Assembly (NCBI GenBank): GCA_001695595.3
Contig: MBPM02000070.1
Location: 124,001 to 188,000, forward strand
Direction: 5' to 3'
Source of the DNA: Plasmopara viticola
Lineage: Eukaryota > Oomycota > Peronosporomycetes > Peronosporales > Peronosporaceae
Length of the DNA stretch: 64,000 bases
Part shown: in pieces, positions 10,471 through 23,232 of the stretch
Layout of the letters: every line of letters begins with the position of its first letter
Numbering within the stretch: position 1 is the stretch's first letter
The notes under the pieces: model-generated
What the model saw: the letters and a program-made list of their open reading frames with translations, nothing else
What the model was told of the DNA's origin: nothing
Databases searched by the model: none
Translations under genes and position numbers: made by a program

Positions 10471-13400
10471 ACGCCCAGTCTTGTAATTCGGGGCCTGGCG
10501 TTCAAAGTCGAGGTGAATGCACCAATGGACAGCGTAAAGAAGGACCCACCTTGCTCATAAGCTCTAAAATGGAGGCCACGACGTTGGAAAAGCTAAAAAA
10601 TTGCTCTTCTAATTGGGTACAGCCACACACAGGGTCGCTCGTCTAAATACTTTGCAAGGGCGGTGCCATGTCCTGTAGGTCATAGAGTAGTGGTGGTATC
10701 CGTAGATCCGCAATCCCACGCAAAGCAACATCCAACCGGTGAGATAGTACACATTATTTGTAACGTTCCTAAACGGGTCCGACGAAGTGGACATTTATCT
10801 CACCCAAAGGACGTTTAAATCGCAGGCAAAATTCGTGCCTCAGGCCCAATAAGGGAATTAAGCGGAACGTAGACCTCATGGTAGACGCACTGGATTGTTG
10901 CTTTAAAATTACAGCTTAAAATCCTTAGTGGGATTGCCAATGTGGTTTCGTATAGGCTAGATTATGAGTTTGTCCACATTGGCAGAAATGAAAGTTTTAT
11001 CGACGAAACGTTTGTTCGGCATTCAAAATGGATGCCGTCTAATGCTACTCATTATTGTAGGCGTAAATTTTGACGTAATCCTCGACAGCAATTGCAGAAA
11101 GATAGCTGTATGTGAACAAGAGATATGCTAAACTTCCACTTAGATCCGGCAGTATCGTTCTTTCGATCGACGAAGACTCAAAATACAGTATATTTATGGA
11201 GGTATACGATGCTACAATTACCGGTCAGTTACACTTCGGACACAATAACATTGGATCGGGATCGGCAACTCGCCGCTGCCTTCGAGATATGGTCAAAAAG
11301 CATGAATTGTAAACACTTGGTAGTATGTGCGCTATGAGGCACATATGTGGGTTGAACACTTTTTATGGTGGCAGTCGATTATGATGGTGTCAGTGCTTAG
11401 GCTGTCGAGGTACTAGGTATGGAGCTCTAGTTTGGAAATCTCGTTAGCCGATTAAAAAAAAGATTGTTTAACTACGTTGTAGACCAGCAGCATTGCTCCT
11501 AAATCGCATCTTTAAATTACTTAAACAAGTGACGTGTACTGAGACCCAGTATTACGAGCCTATTGGCAAGGTCGACAGTAATGCCGACTCATTTCTTTTC
11601 AAATTGTGAAAGGCTCGACGGTACGGTTATCATTTTGATCGAATAAATCTGGCGTTTGTTATTCCAGCATCCCTTTTAATATTATCGGAGAATGGTTTTG
11701 CAAAGCCCGAATAACCATACAACGCGCAGTAGAAATACCACAAATTGGCAGTAAAGCACCTGTTGCTTCTGATAACAGATCCCCAGGGCCATCGGGCAGA
11801 CACAACGGTGCCGTTTTAATTTACTTTCGATGTCAAGTGAAGTAAATGCGCCACTTCACAGGAGGCTCTTGGAAGCAGTAGCGTTTGAGGGACCTAATGT
11901 ATGCGTTTGGAATTGCTCCCGAGATCAACCTTGGCGGTCAAGCCACAAATTTTGTAAATTGAATAAAAATCCCTTAGTGTCCAAGAGGAGATGGTGGAAC
12001 TATTTACCCACCTAACGCATGATGTTCATAATTGTATCTACCGCCGCACGTTTTAGTTTGAGGTCTTCGAAATGTGTTGGAAATCACTTCCTTCGTAGTG
12101 TGCTGCAGGATTGCCTGGTCAAATTAAGAGCACAGGATTGTGGACACCAGCTGTTCTGTCCCATCCTGATTACAGTTCTGGCTATGAGCTCTATCGTTTA
12201 CCGTATCGATAATGGTGCTCGCCTTATCAACACGGCCGAGAGCGGGGGCAACGCTTCAAAGGAACCCCAAGTCTCATAAGAAATCTGTAATTTTCTGGAT
12301 GTCGTATCTATCGAGACGTGAGTATACATATGTCAGCGATTCTTCAACATCTAGCATATCATTAATAGATTCCGCTTGGAACAGATTTGATGCGTCTGTA
12401 GGTCCAATCTTGCAGGCCGACACTGTAACGGTCGTGGGCGTTTTAAAGGGATCTGATTGACAAATAGTCGACGTTTTGTCCATTAAAGGCTTATTAACTG
12501 CTGAAAAGGTCGATTAGTACGAGTGCGGGTGTGATGCTAGTCAGATTTGCTCTAAGCAATCTACCAAGTGAGACAAATTGTATGCATAGTGCGAATATTG
12601 GCTAATCAAGACGCTGGAACCAGAAGGAGCCAGTAGGCGACTTGCATAACAGGTAACGATCTGACTGTCGCGCCGATATAATAAAGTGATTCCAGCAGCA
12701 TTGTCACATCGTTGTTCGTGTATACTTACTCCTTCATTATAACGTGCTCACTGTAGTCGAAGGATACTTTCAAGCCAAGTAGAAGGTGCAGTTAAACCAA
12801 AAAGCTTTAACCGGTAAAAAAGTCAAATTCAAGGACAAAAAATATGAGGCATACGACAAAGTTTGGTGTGTATTAGTAAAACTTGTGGAGCTTAAAAATC
12901 AACTAAAAAGACCACAGAGTCTACCAGTGCTCAGGAGAAGTAAGTACTGGTTGACAAACGCGATCAATTTGACGCAAGCGCGACACCCCAAGAACTTTTG
13001 CAACAACAAGTAGCGCGACGAGATCACCATAAGTAGGTGTACGCAGTGCCAATTATGGGTACAAGCGTACTAGATTCAAAGCAAAGAATAGTCGAAATGA
13101 AGCCGTTTGAAGGAAGGACCTTTACTGCGAAATTGGTACGATTTCATGTAAAACTCATCGTCTGGGATAGATAAATTAATATTAAAATGGGCATCCAGGG
13201 CGTCTACTCACCAAATTGGCGAAAATGTATTGCAAATAACATGTTAAAGTTTGGTGAATAGAACAATCCAACTTAATGCACGCGATGAAAACAAATTACT
13301 GCACACGTTCGCGACGAAGTTACACCGGCTAAATTAAAAATTTGGTTGCATCGGGATGCAAAAAATTAATGATGAAGCATTATTGTGTTGAAGTGTTGTC

Positions 13401-15960
13401 ACAAATTGTGTGAAGGAGTAATTATTTATGTGATGTACAAATTTGTCCACTACGCAGATCCACTAATGTGGTTGTACATGCTGTCAAGTCTGACTTTAAC
13501 AAGCATATACTATTTACAGCAAGCGACGATGCTAGTGCATCAAGTAAAGCTCACATAAATCGATAACGGATAAGAGTCTGGGAAGGGTGGTGGAAGAGAA
13601 CATAGAAAAATAGAATGTCGCAACAACTGAGAGAACGTGAAATGTGTGGTGTTTCAAGATTATCAAGAGCAAAAGTGTCGTTGCGGGCTTTATGCCGACA
13701 ATAGACATGTCAAGTCGGGCAAGAACTCGGGGCAATTTAAAACAAACATTTTTTTTACAATAATCAACAACTGCTCAACTTTCCCCTATTTACGATCTGG
13801 ACATTCTATCGCAGCGAGCATATAGTAATTTATAAAGTGTTAATTATGGCGGTAGCTTGTTACTGGTGGTAAAAATCTATTGGCAAGGCGATGCAAGTGC
13901 ATTCGATGGATGGGCTTCGCGCAAAGCATGTTAGACATAGCATTACCAAAGAGTTTTCCCTATCGTATCGCGGAACACAAAAAGTTATTGCCGAAATAAA
14001 ATAAAGACTTCCAGCGTTCATCAAGCAATGTGCATAAAAACTATGTGCTGGGTATAAACAATTAAATTTTGTCAGGAATGTTGGCAAAATACGAGAGCGG
14101 TCAATGGAGACTTGCGAATAATATCGCTGGTCCATCTTAAAAGAAAGTTTCGGCATCAGAATATGGACACAATTGTCAAACTTACAAAGTATTTGGTGAG
14201 AATGCTTTTAGGTGAAGTAGGAACAACGGTTCCGATTTTTGCGGATCAAAAACACAGAAAATTGACAGTCCTAGGGGATCATGAAAGAGAACGCGCTAAA
14301 TTACGCAGCGTGAGAAGTCATTTTCCAAGATCTTAAAGCCCAAATACAGTCGTAGAAACAGGCACGTAGTAGACTTTGTTTATTACAACACATTTCGCTG
14401 TAACGTTTTTGTGAGAAGACCGAAGGCAAGGCGGCACTAGTGTGCAAGCACGTCATGGTCCAGAATTCGAGACAGTTCTTGTGCCGAACTCATGTGACTA
14501 AAATGCCGAAGGTGAAAAGTATCAGCGGTTGCATTTTGAAAAAAAAATCAGGTAATGCATGGCAGGTCAGAAATTTAACCGGCTGTCCTTACATAACAAG
14601 ACAACTGCAAATTCCATCGAGATGCTAATCACACCACTTTAGCATCTTTGCCTGCGATGAGAAATCATACTGTGAGCTGCCTATTATTTTGTTTGATAGG
14701 CTCATTTGTCAATGAAGTTTTAGAACCTCTTAGAAGTCTGGCCGGTACGAAAGCATGTCAGCAAGCACACTAAGCTCGCTCATTTTGTATTAACCACCAA
14801 AGTTAGAAGTTGAGATCATCTAACCATTTACTGGAACAAATGAAGCGTATTTTTGTCGTCCGCAAAGACGTTTGGTTTTCACCGACTTTAAAGGGATAAT
14901 AAAATGACTTTTCCCCAACGATTTATCTAGCAAAAAATCTATTGTATCGGCTGGTGTTATTCCGTTGGGTAACCTAAACTTGTCAAGATTGAAACGACTT
15001 GACCCGTCCTCATCAAGTTGCAGAAACACACAACCATTGGCATTGTGAGAAGTGGCACAAACGGCACTATGCGGCTTTGTTTTGCCCGACAAATCCGAGA
15101 TAAGTGACAGCTAAAAGCACTTCTGTATGCTGTCAGAGACACTTCAGCGCTGATTTTTTGGCCACACCCGACGTTGTTTTTCATACCTCGAACAGCAGCT
15201 TCGCGGGGCATGCACAGTCAGCACAACACTTGCAAAAAAGATCGTCCAGGCCTCACCACTTTGCAAACTTCACCCGAAGAACAACGACTTACGTTTCGTC
15301 CGCATCCCTTTTAAAAGGAAGCTCAGCTCTAAAAGCTATATAAGCCATCAAAGGCAAGTTCTGAGGTTATGAGGACCATTTGACTCTACGGGAGCAGTGA
15401 CATGTTCAATTGCTGCATAATTCGTTATGAATTAGCAAGAACCTACCCCATCGTATAAGCTATAAATGAAGCTCTCTTTTTTTATTTGTCACTTTGATTG
15501 TCATGGTAGCTGAATCTAACGATTGTTATTTGGTAAGCTTTCTGCTTATTAGTCTACGTGCTGCATTAAGCGACACAGTCTTCAATTTTTAAAAGACCGT
15601 AGAGTATATTGATTGTGCGTGTTTCCGTAGAAATATGCAGGATATTTAAAGTTTAAAGCACATAACAAAAATTGCACTTTAATCATTCGGTACAAAGATC
15701 ACAATCAAGTAAATTTGATAACAGATCCCGGTTAAATGGAGAATTGTATTAAAAGATTAATTACCACACCATGCAACGAACGAAAGTTTTGGCATAATTT
15801 CGTTTTGAGGCATGCCCCAAACAGCTTGGCCGTAGTATTGTATGAGAACGCGAGCCTCAGAGACTTAATTAGAAGTGGCAAGGGCTGATACTACCTCATT
15901 AAATATTTTGTTGTTGTTACTGTTTCTTTTTTAGGCCTTATCGTTGGGAGAAGGTACCCT
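10471..15960 (-). repeat. Long retroelement relic block (copy 1, right part)
   Basis: No intact gene. It is collinear with 28600-34770. Examples are 10505-10560 with 28600-28660, 12280-12480 with 30620-30790, 13860-14200 with 32210-32540, and 14830-15110 with 33150-33490. Minus-strand frames conserved between the copies include CVFLQLDEDGS (about 15000-15040, versus CVFQQLDEEGS at 33400-33440) and VLADMLSYRPDF (about 14745-14780, versus VLADMLSNRPD at 33113-33150). The second resembles the segment after RNase H in gypsy-type polyproteins, but that is a weak call. The block lies directly 3' of a copia pol tail. It holds many short open frames and none is credible as a gene. Confidence 0.5.
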
Positions 15961-15969
15961 TTAGCATAA

Positions 15970-16490
15970 ACAAGCTAGATTCAGCAACGCATGCTCTTGC
16001 TAATAGCTTTTTAAGCTGCTATAGCTCTAAAGTTTTAGCGAGCATATCGGCAATGCTGTCTCATGTTGGCACGTACTGCACCAAGACTCTCTCGCAATTC
16101 ATTAATTTAGCAAGTCATTTTGCTCTTCTTAACATTGCACTTCACTACCACGAAGCTGCCTACAACACTACATTTGATCGGACTTGGATTGCTAATAAAT
16201 AACTACGCTGCACTTCTGGCTCCTACATCTTTCACAATCGTAATTGAAATCTCTAATTCAATAAGCATCCGTTAGTGTTAAAGTTGTTTGCATCGCGTTA
16301 ATGATATTTATTCAAAGAGCTCTCAAACGTAAAACATGCCCAGTCAGTGTCAGATTGATTAGTATCACCGATACAAATTCTAGATATCCGTGTATTGCGA
16401 AGGTACTCTATTATTTAATTATTGGCTGCTAGTGTAATTCGTCGAACTGCATTGGCACTGTCAGGACGCATACGAGATATTGAGTATTAG
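15970..16490 (-). pseudogene. Ty1/copia pol C-terminal (RNase H) remnant
   Basis: On the minus strand from about 16480 down, a broken frame reads IIEYLRNTRISRICIGDTN then SDTDWA. This matches the copia pattern RxLrYLkgT....GysDaDWA at the start of RNase H. Near 16015-16075 it reads QYVPT, stop, DSIADMLAKTLEL, the copia C-terminal motif (YVPT.DNIADiftKaL). Stops interrupt it. The upstream RT and integrase are missing, so only the pol tail survives. The same tail is at 34780-35300. Confidence 0.7.
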
Positions 16491-16499
16491 CTTCGATTT

Positions 16500-19400
16500 T
16501 AATTATAAAATACTTGATACGGTGTTCTGTTCATTTTATCTTTTTGGCTGTAGTCCTTTCAATTAATTATAAACCGCGCTTTTAGTGAGCAAATTTGGTA
16601 AGATTATGTCCTTTGAAATCTTTTTATGACCTTATTGTTAAATGCCACTTGCGATTTACATTAGTTGTTCCTGAGCTCATGAAATTCTTCTGTTTTTATA
16701 AGAAATAATAAACTCGATTCCGAATTATTAAACATATCATTCTGCGCATCTTCTTTAATGTCATTTGCTTTGATTAGGTCGCCGCAACACTTATAGATTG
16801 ATGAATCGATCAGAATACAACTTCAATATTGCAAAAAACTTGCTGCTTATTCAACGCATACAGAAACACACAAACTCATCGTCAGCGTTTGTGGGCTATT
16901 ACATGTACACGGCAACTCACGCCAAGGTGAAGTGTAAAGCTGTGCTTAAATCAATGTCAAAAGCAGATCTCCCTTGAAATGTCTGAGTGCAGAGGCTGTA
17001 ATGTGTATTAAAGGGTAAATTAGCTTGTTTTTGAATAGTTTGGTCCTCGTTAGATGACCCATCCGTCTAGTGGCCATCTTTACAAACTGCATAGTCATCG
17101 TTATGACCCGATCTGCTTTTATGTAGAGAAGTCATTAAAAGCCATCGTTCCAATTAATATAATCCCAATCACACTGAGGAAGAATATAACAAGTAGTAAC
17201 ATAGAGTCCAGCTTTTATATGAATGGCTGGTTTTCCGCTCATCAAAAGTCATGCAAAAATAAGAGCTCCTTGGCGCAGGATCTACGTCGGTGTCGATAAC
17301 CGTGTGCATAATAATCAAAAATCTTCTTTGTCAGCCACAGAATTTTCACATTATTTGGGGATTCGATATGCATCATCATTTTCTCTACTCTTGCTCAGTA
17401 AGGCTACCCGCGGCTGATGGCAATAGAAAGCCCACTTCGAGAGCGCTATCTTCAGCATACTTAGTGGCGAACTTTACCGAAGAAATCATATTACTTTCAA
17501 ACGAGAACTTTGAAGCGTCATTACGGCTATTTTCGGTGCGACATAAGCACTTCTGATATCTTCCATGCCTATCCTAGGCGTATATTTGCACCGGCTCTCA
17601 TTTTAAGATGCTACACGCACATTGAAAATCGTAAGCGTGGTCCTATCAATTTGTGCTCCCGATGTTCTGGCCAAAGCATTTTCAGGATCAAGTCGATGTC
17701 AAAGACATGATGTGACTCCTTGCTGTCGATATCCTCAAATTGCCCAGCCACGTGTCTTTATCTTCAGAGACGTTTATACTGATCCATCAGTCAGCACAAA
17801 CAAGGTTGCTTTTATATACAATTCTTTCTCTTAGTGCGTTGGTCGACTTACTATAAATGATCAAAGACGTTTGCCGGCCCGCAAATCGATTGACACGCCA
17901 GAGTATATCAGTGTATCATATAAAATTTAGTAGTCTCGTAAATCTGTGTGTATGACTAGCACTCTATCGATGCTGGTTTCTTTCTCTAGCTATTATACAT
18001 TCAGGGGTTTAGTCCAAATGGTGTGTATTGATCATTTATGAGCGCACACCCCGAAAACCTTCCTATTTTCGAGCAGGGCGTCTACGATGATGCTAAGCAT
18101 GTTAGCCTATTGGCTGATAAGGCAATGGCTCTATACTTTTAGATCCTTATCATGAACGACCCCACGCAAAAATCCACGGCTCGATAGCATGGTCTTGAAA
18201 AAAAAGTTATAGCAGGACAAGCGTGCGTGTCCTGCTATTTCGAATCGGTCGACCTTTTGCGAAGTCAAAACATTAACTTATTTGCAAAGAAAAACTCAGC
18301 TTGAGTTAAAGACGAGCTTATTATCTTTAATAAACACTTTTTTGCTCTCTCCCACTCAATCCAAATGCTCATTTCTTCATTACCACAGCTCATATATAAG
18401 AAGATGCAAACCTTGTCGATACGTGAAGCGTGCAAGCTCAGCTATTGACAGCTGTCGGCCCACGAATGGATTATCTCTGTGTGATGTGTCTATCACTACT
18501 TCTGTGTGTTCGTTCAATTAAAAATGATCCGCTATTGTGAGGCCTTTGTGCATTTGTGCAGTAAAAGATCGCGGTCCCTTTCAAAGACCAAGTGCCCGGT
18601 AGACCGCAAATGGGTAGCCTTAATTGTAGTGTGTCTACGAGAGCAGGGGTAATTATTTCTGTGTGACCATCCGATTAATAATGTAGCATTTGCTAAAATG
18701 CAGCAGTAGATTGCGGTCCTATCTAATACTAAGTGTCCGGCGGACCATGGTATTCATATTCTGACTTAAAGATAGCCTTGCTGCTTGCTCCCTAATGGAG
18801 CTGGCTTCAAGTACTCATAAAGCTACTACACTCAGATGGTTATCATACTTCTATTGCCGTCAACTCCCGGTGGACCAAAGTCGTTTGGCAGGTTTTGCGG
18901 AAAGCACATATGCTTTTTCGGTTCATTTAAGAATTAGGAAACTGCACTACGCGATAGATGACATTTCTCTTTTCACTCGATGAGACAAATGTGCTGCATG
19001 TGTGGCAAGGCACGCATAGCTAGCTATTAACATGTGACAAAAGCTGACTGGGCTTGACCACTTCTGCAGTTCTTTTTATGAGCATACCATAGATCAAGCC
19101 AAAACGGCTTTGACTTCCCCGGTATGCGCAAATCCCACAACTACTAACAAAAACGTCAATCTTTTCGCCACAAAGAAACTACAGGGTATCCCTTCAATGA
19201 TTATCCACCCGTGCGCATTTCGGGGAATAATTGGCTCGATCATAACATTAAATGGCGAACACGCGACACAATCGACGCGTGTAGTCGCAATGAACCAAAC
19301 CAAGTTTTGTCAAGGTCACGTCCAAGTTGTATCACCCAGCTGTGGTACAACAAATGATTGTTAAGTATCAAGATGACCTTGTCACTAGAAAACGCTATTG

Positions 19401-20020
19401 AGTTCGGGATAAGAACTTGAACGCTATAAGCAGGTGCAATATACATCCTTTACTATTAAGACAGACGCCATAACTATGAGAGAAAGCCAAGTACAGCTTA
19501 AAGGTTTTGTGTCTGATTGTTGGAAACCACTGAAGGATGTTCATCGGCGCTTGTGGTTGAGTCATTTCTACCAGCATCATTGAGGACCGAGACGCTCAGT
19601 ATTTGTCCTTTGATATGTGACTTTATGTTGCTTTCTGAATCTGAGTTGGATGCTAACTGATGCGAATACTGTCGCACCTTTGTGCAGTATATTTCTTGAG
19701 CTGCCCGTAAAAAGAAAGGCGGTCGAATTTTGATTAATGACAAGAACGATCGCAGAATCAATTGCGGACTTGACGATATAGCCAAGAAGAACATTTAGTA
19801 CAATGAAGACGGAGCTTCTGTTCTTGGCAGCTGCGCAAACTTAGCCGCAGAACTGTCCTCTGCGCAAGGTTACCACGAAAATTGCACCATGTCATGAATG
19901 CGACATAATACGAGCTGTCCCGGCGCCGTGCTTTCATGGGCGCCGCGCTGTAGAGTTTTTTAATACCATAATCATGTCAATTGAGTGCAAAACGTGATAA
20001 ATGTGAAACTTTCCTCAAAT
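16500..20020. other. Unrecognised degenerate region
   Basis: No gene is supported. Open frames are short (up to 98 codons), overlap on both strands and have no recognisable motif. Near 19090-19190 on the plus strand a frame reads IDQAKTALTSPVCANP, which faintly resembles the start of a gypsy RNase H region (Lt.aPvL..p), but nothing downstream confirms it. Bases 16855-16930 share about 70 bp with 39415-39480 (a CATCGTCAGCGTTTGTGG-type word). A degenerate direct repeat lies at 18484-18770. The region probably consists of old, diverged transposon sequence. Confidence 0.4.
18484..18770. repeat. Two diverged direct repeats, about 145-bp unit
   Basis: Two head-to-tail units start with TGTGTCTA at about 18487 and 18631. 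Each contains a GCGGTCC word (18571 and 18713, 142 bp apart) followed by AAGTGYCCGGYRGACC. They are clearly related but diverged, so this is an old tandem duplication. Confidence 0.55.
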
Positions 20021-20029
20021 TAGGAACAC

Positions 20030-20560
20030 ATGGAGTGGAAACCATTACCCAAAGAGGAGGCACGTGACAGCATCAAGTAACGCAAAAAAACAAAGCGCAC
20101 AACTCAACTGATGGTACAGACAGTCGCAGCAGTCACAGACAATCACATTAGTGTGAAACTCTTCTCATGTGGAAAGCTTTCACGATTGATTTTACAACGA
20201 ATTGATGCTTCAAAGCCGAGCTTAGGGAATTTGCTTGTAAAAAAACCACTTTGTGGTCTTTGATGAGATCTGTCAGAGCTCTATCGTGATTTATTCAATT
20301 CTTTCAGCAGTAAGTAGATCGCATTCTACCAACTTTGGGCTTCATCTTCGGTTACTACCATTTTCTTTCTGTAGAACTTTGTTCTCGAGTCGACGACCTC
20401 GTCTTTCATTTAAAGTGAATGCATGAGCTCACAAACAAAAAGGAAAATACAGACTACAAGAGTTGACCAGGAACTGTCATCAATAATCTAGATTCTCATT
20501 TTTGAAATCCTTTAGCTTCTTAGATTAACTTTACTTTCCAACCGGAAGTATTCTTGCTCT
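20030..20560 (-). repeat. Effector 3' flank next to a decayed effector
   Basis: Matches, on the minus strand, the 3' flanks of the other effectors. Landmarks are the GTCACAATCACATTAG-like word at 20140-20150, AAAGCTTTCACGATTGATTTTACAACGAATTGATGC-type sequence at 20170-20210 (compare 38260-38290), and the GTCGACGACCTCGTCTT block at 20390-20410. Non-coding. Confidence 0.6.
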
Positions 20561-20564
20561 CTGG

Positions 20565-21295
20565 TCGTGTGTTGCAGCAATTATAAGCTTAGTCAATACG
20601 GGCGTCTTCATTCTGCAATTCTCGAACTATCGTTAGCCACAAACTCGCGAAAATAGGAAAAAGCTGGCCGCAAAAAGTCAATGCTGCCGGCTGTTCGTTC
20701 AATCTTGTGAAACAGCTTTACATACTGTAAGTCAAACACTAGATTGATATTAAATGGCTTCGATTTCACACACGAAGCGATAGACGAAATTAATTTCACG
20801 AAAGGGAAAGAATTACGCGATGTAATATTTCGGCCTGAAACCGAATAGGAAAAAAACATGACGAGGGAGAAACGCTGGCTTATGTCTCGCACATGCGCTG
20901 CAAGGTTGCCAGTCTAGTGTTCCACATCTCTCAAATCGTTCTCAACCGCATTAGACTCGAACATGACCTTCGCACGTGACGTTGACATTATTTGCGGTCG
21001 CTGCCAATAAAGTGGCCAATGTTAAAGTCCGAAGCGCAAATATGCCAATTGAAAGTATTCTAGCCACGCAGTAAACAGAGTCACATCGTCAGTACCAATT
21101 GGAGAGGCTTTGAAAAAAAATTCTGGTAATTTCCTCTTTAAGAGCCATTCGAGCACAAGATCCTTGGTGATCGAATCCGTGACTATATACACCAGCAAAT
21201 CCGCAGTAAAGTTCTCCATACGCGGCTCGTTTCGATAAGAGTCAAACAGAGACAACACTGGTATATACACATACAAATTTGAAGATTAATTTATC
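20565..21295 (-). pseudogene. Decayed LWY effector, N-terminus missing
   Basis: Minus-strand frames match the effector family from the VPVLSLFDSYRNEP stretch (about 21225-21270) through the second W module (ADLLVYIVTDSITKDLV, 21140-21220), the RAKVMFESNA-coding region (about 20940-20980) and the SKPFN region (about 20740-20770). The signal peptide, EAR motif and first W module are absent. A further deletion joins the YLRP-coding region directly to the final SRVSWLTIV-type region (about 20640), losing roughly 110 codons. Several frameshifts are present. It breaks off upstream at the same point as the fragment at 1-125. Confidence 0.8.
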
Positions 21296-21655
21296 TCATG
21301 GTCGACATTAGTGCCGCAAGCACCACAAGGTTCAGCGCCGTATTGGCCTAGCAATATTGAATGGTTGTTAATTTTGTGCTGAACTTTGCAAAAGCAACCA
21401 GGTAAGATGTACCGGATTAATACAAACATTGGCTCAACACTTAATGTCCCTCAATCTTTTTCTTCATTTCAGTAGACTGCCGCGCACCTGACGCTGCTGT
21501 TGATTATCTCGCCTCCAAGTGAGAAAAAAAATCGGCCGATCAATTGATACTTTTTCTTTTGCTGCAACTCTTGCAATTTGACGCAGTTCACGCACGCCTT
21601 ATTATATTAATGCACAAAGTAGTAAGATTCAAATCACTACTAAAAAAAGCCATAT
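21296..21655 (+). repeat. Plus-oriented effector 3' distal flank with intron-like segment
   Basis: Bases 21360-21655 match 38430-38700 and 55510-55760, the distal 3' flank of plus-strand effectors, although no plus effector remains beside it. It contains CAACCAG/GTAAGATG near 21398 and a pyrimidine-rich TTTCTTCATTTCAG near 21461-21474, like an intron of about 73 bp. The sequence after it (PDAAVDYLASK, stop) keeps the reading frame seen at 38555-38604. Confidence 0.5.
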
Positions 21656-21659
21656 CAAA

Positions 21660-23040
21660 TGTCAGAGCTCTACTGTGCGACACGCGCTCTTGTAGGTCGC
21701 AGGTCACTTCATCGCTACCGCTTCCCTAATGAGCTCGACAATGGTATATTCGTTCCCGATATGTATGCAGCTAATACAATGCACGCTTACTTGGTTGAAA
21801 GACGGAATGCGGGTGAGAACACCAGAAAGTTGCGGTTCACAAAACAAATTAAGTTCTAAGAGCTATCTTTTACTACACAATGTCGTCATTACGCGCCATC
21901 ACAAAAGCCTGAGGTTAACTCGGCGACAAATTCTGTCAATGCGCTCGCAAGAATGGTGACGTAATTCCATTACTGTAGAAAGAGATAAAGTTTGACAATT
22001 TTGGTGTTGCCTCTGACGGGACTGCATCGCGGTCGTATAGTTATTGCGGCAGCGGACGGTAAGAACATACACGGGCAAAATGACCGTAAGTTGTAAATTT
22101 AGCTAGATCATTAATTTATAGAGGTTCTAAATAGCGAAATCTGCCACTCAAAGCGAGGTGGTGTACTCGCTGAATTCGTAGAATTATACCGAAACGGTGT
22201 ATGATCTCTTTGAACTGATGCCACGGCTCACACGTACTGGAACACGATTATTTCGCTCTATAAAACGTTGTTGGCTTCCACTCAAAAACATCATAAAAGA
22301 CTCAACACGACATGGAAGCGATCTCGCGGCGGAAGATCACACAGGCTTTAGACGTTTAATCCGTATCTCATAGCAAAATGCCCATGCATGTGGATGCCTT
22401 CGACTTGATTCGAGGATTCCGTCATCTCGTTGACAGTGGTGCAAACTACACTAATTGTACACAGATGACGATCCATCAACGTACCGACTTTCCATTGTCT
22501 CGCATTTTCACGTTGACGACCAGAGGCTTCATGTAACGAGGCACGGAAATGGGTAGCTTCACAGCCGCACTAGTACACAAGTAATTCGATCTGAATATCC
22601 CATCGTTTACGCGCTCACCGAAGCTTCGCTGTCAGATTAGCGAGCTTGTTTCGCGGTACACGGTATTGGTGCTCAATTCCGAGCCCAATGAGCACGGTCT
22701 CGACCTCTCACTCGGCGCCAACCATCTCTTATCACCACAGCTCCATGCGTCCATGATGTGGCAGTGTTTGGTTCGTCATGCCCATCCGTTTCGAGCTCAA
22801 TCGGCGTCGTTTACCTTTTGTGCAGCCCCGTCCCCAATTGTCGTTGCTGCCGTCGTCTCTCAACTTGTCAGCTCAAGAGTGTCGGCTTCGACATAAAGCG
22901 CAAACGCATCTTGCCATGCAACTACACTACCGTGCTACTGCTGTTCAAAGTGCACAGGAACAGCGACAGTTAACGTTTCGCTGGGCAGACGAAAATCTCA
23001 AGCACGAATAACAGCGAAGAGATGGCAAAGGGTTGATCTG
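21660..23040. repeat. Interspersed repeat, inverted copy of 210-1560
   Basis: Matches the reverse complement of about 210-1560 over most of its length. The right end (GGCAAAGGGTTGATC..GAATTG, 23015-23040) borders the 3' flank of the effector at 23233-24921. Open frames at 22666-23011 overlap in three frames and are not recognised. Whether this is a DNA transposon or a retroelement fragment cannot be told. Confidence 0.5.
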
Positions 23041-23232
23041 AATTGAAACACAATGAGTGATGTATTTTTATTAAGGACGAGTCACAAACGAAAGGGAGAT
23101 AAAGACTAGACGAGTTGGCAAGGAACTGCGATTATATTCAAGATTCGATTGTTTGATTTCGTTAGCTACTTAGTTTTGAGCCTGGCAACCGATACATGCA
23201 TACGAGACGGCTCACCTCGATAATTCTAGTCT
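23041..23232 (-). repeat. Short 3' flank of effector gene 2
   Basis: About 190 bp matching the first part of the effector 3' flanks (compare 39640-39810), ending at the junction with the interspersed repeat. The distal flank found after other copies is missing here. Confidence 0.5.

Noticed and set aside
19090..19200. Gypsy RNase H remnant on the plus strand
   Set aside because: The similarity is limited to about 15 residues, with no DAS box or downstream support.
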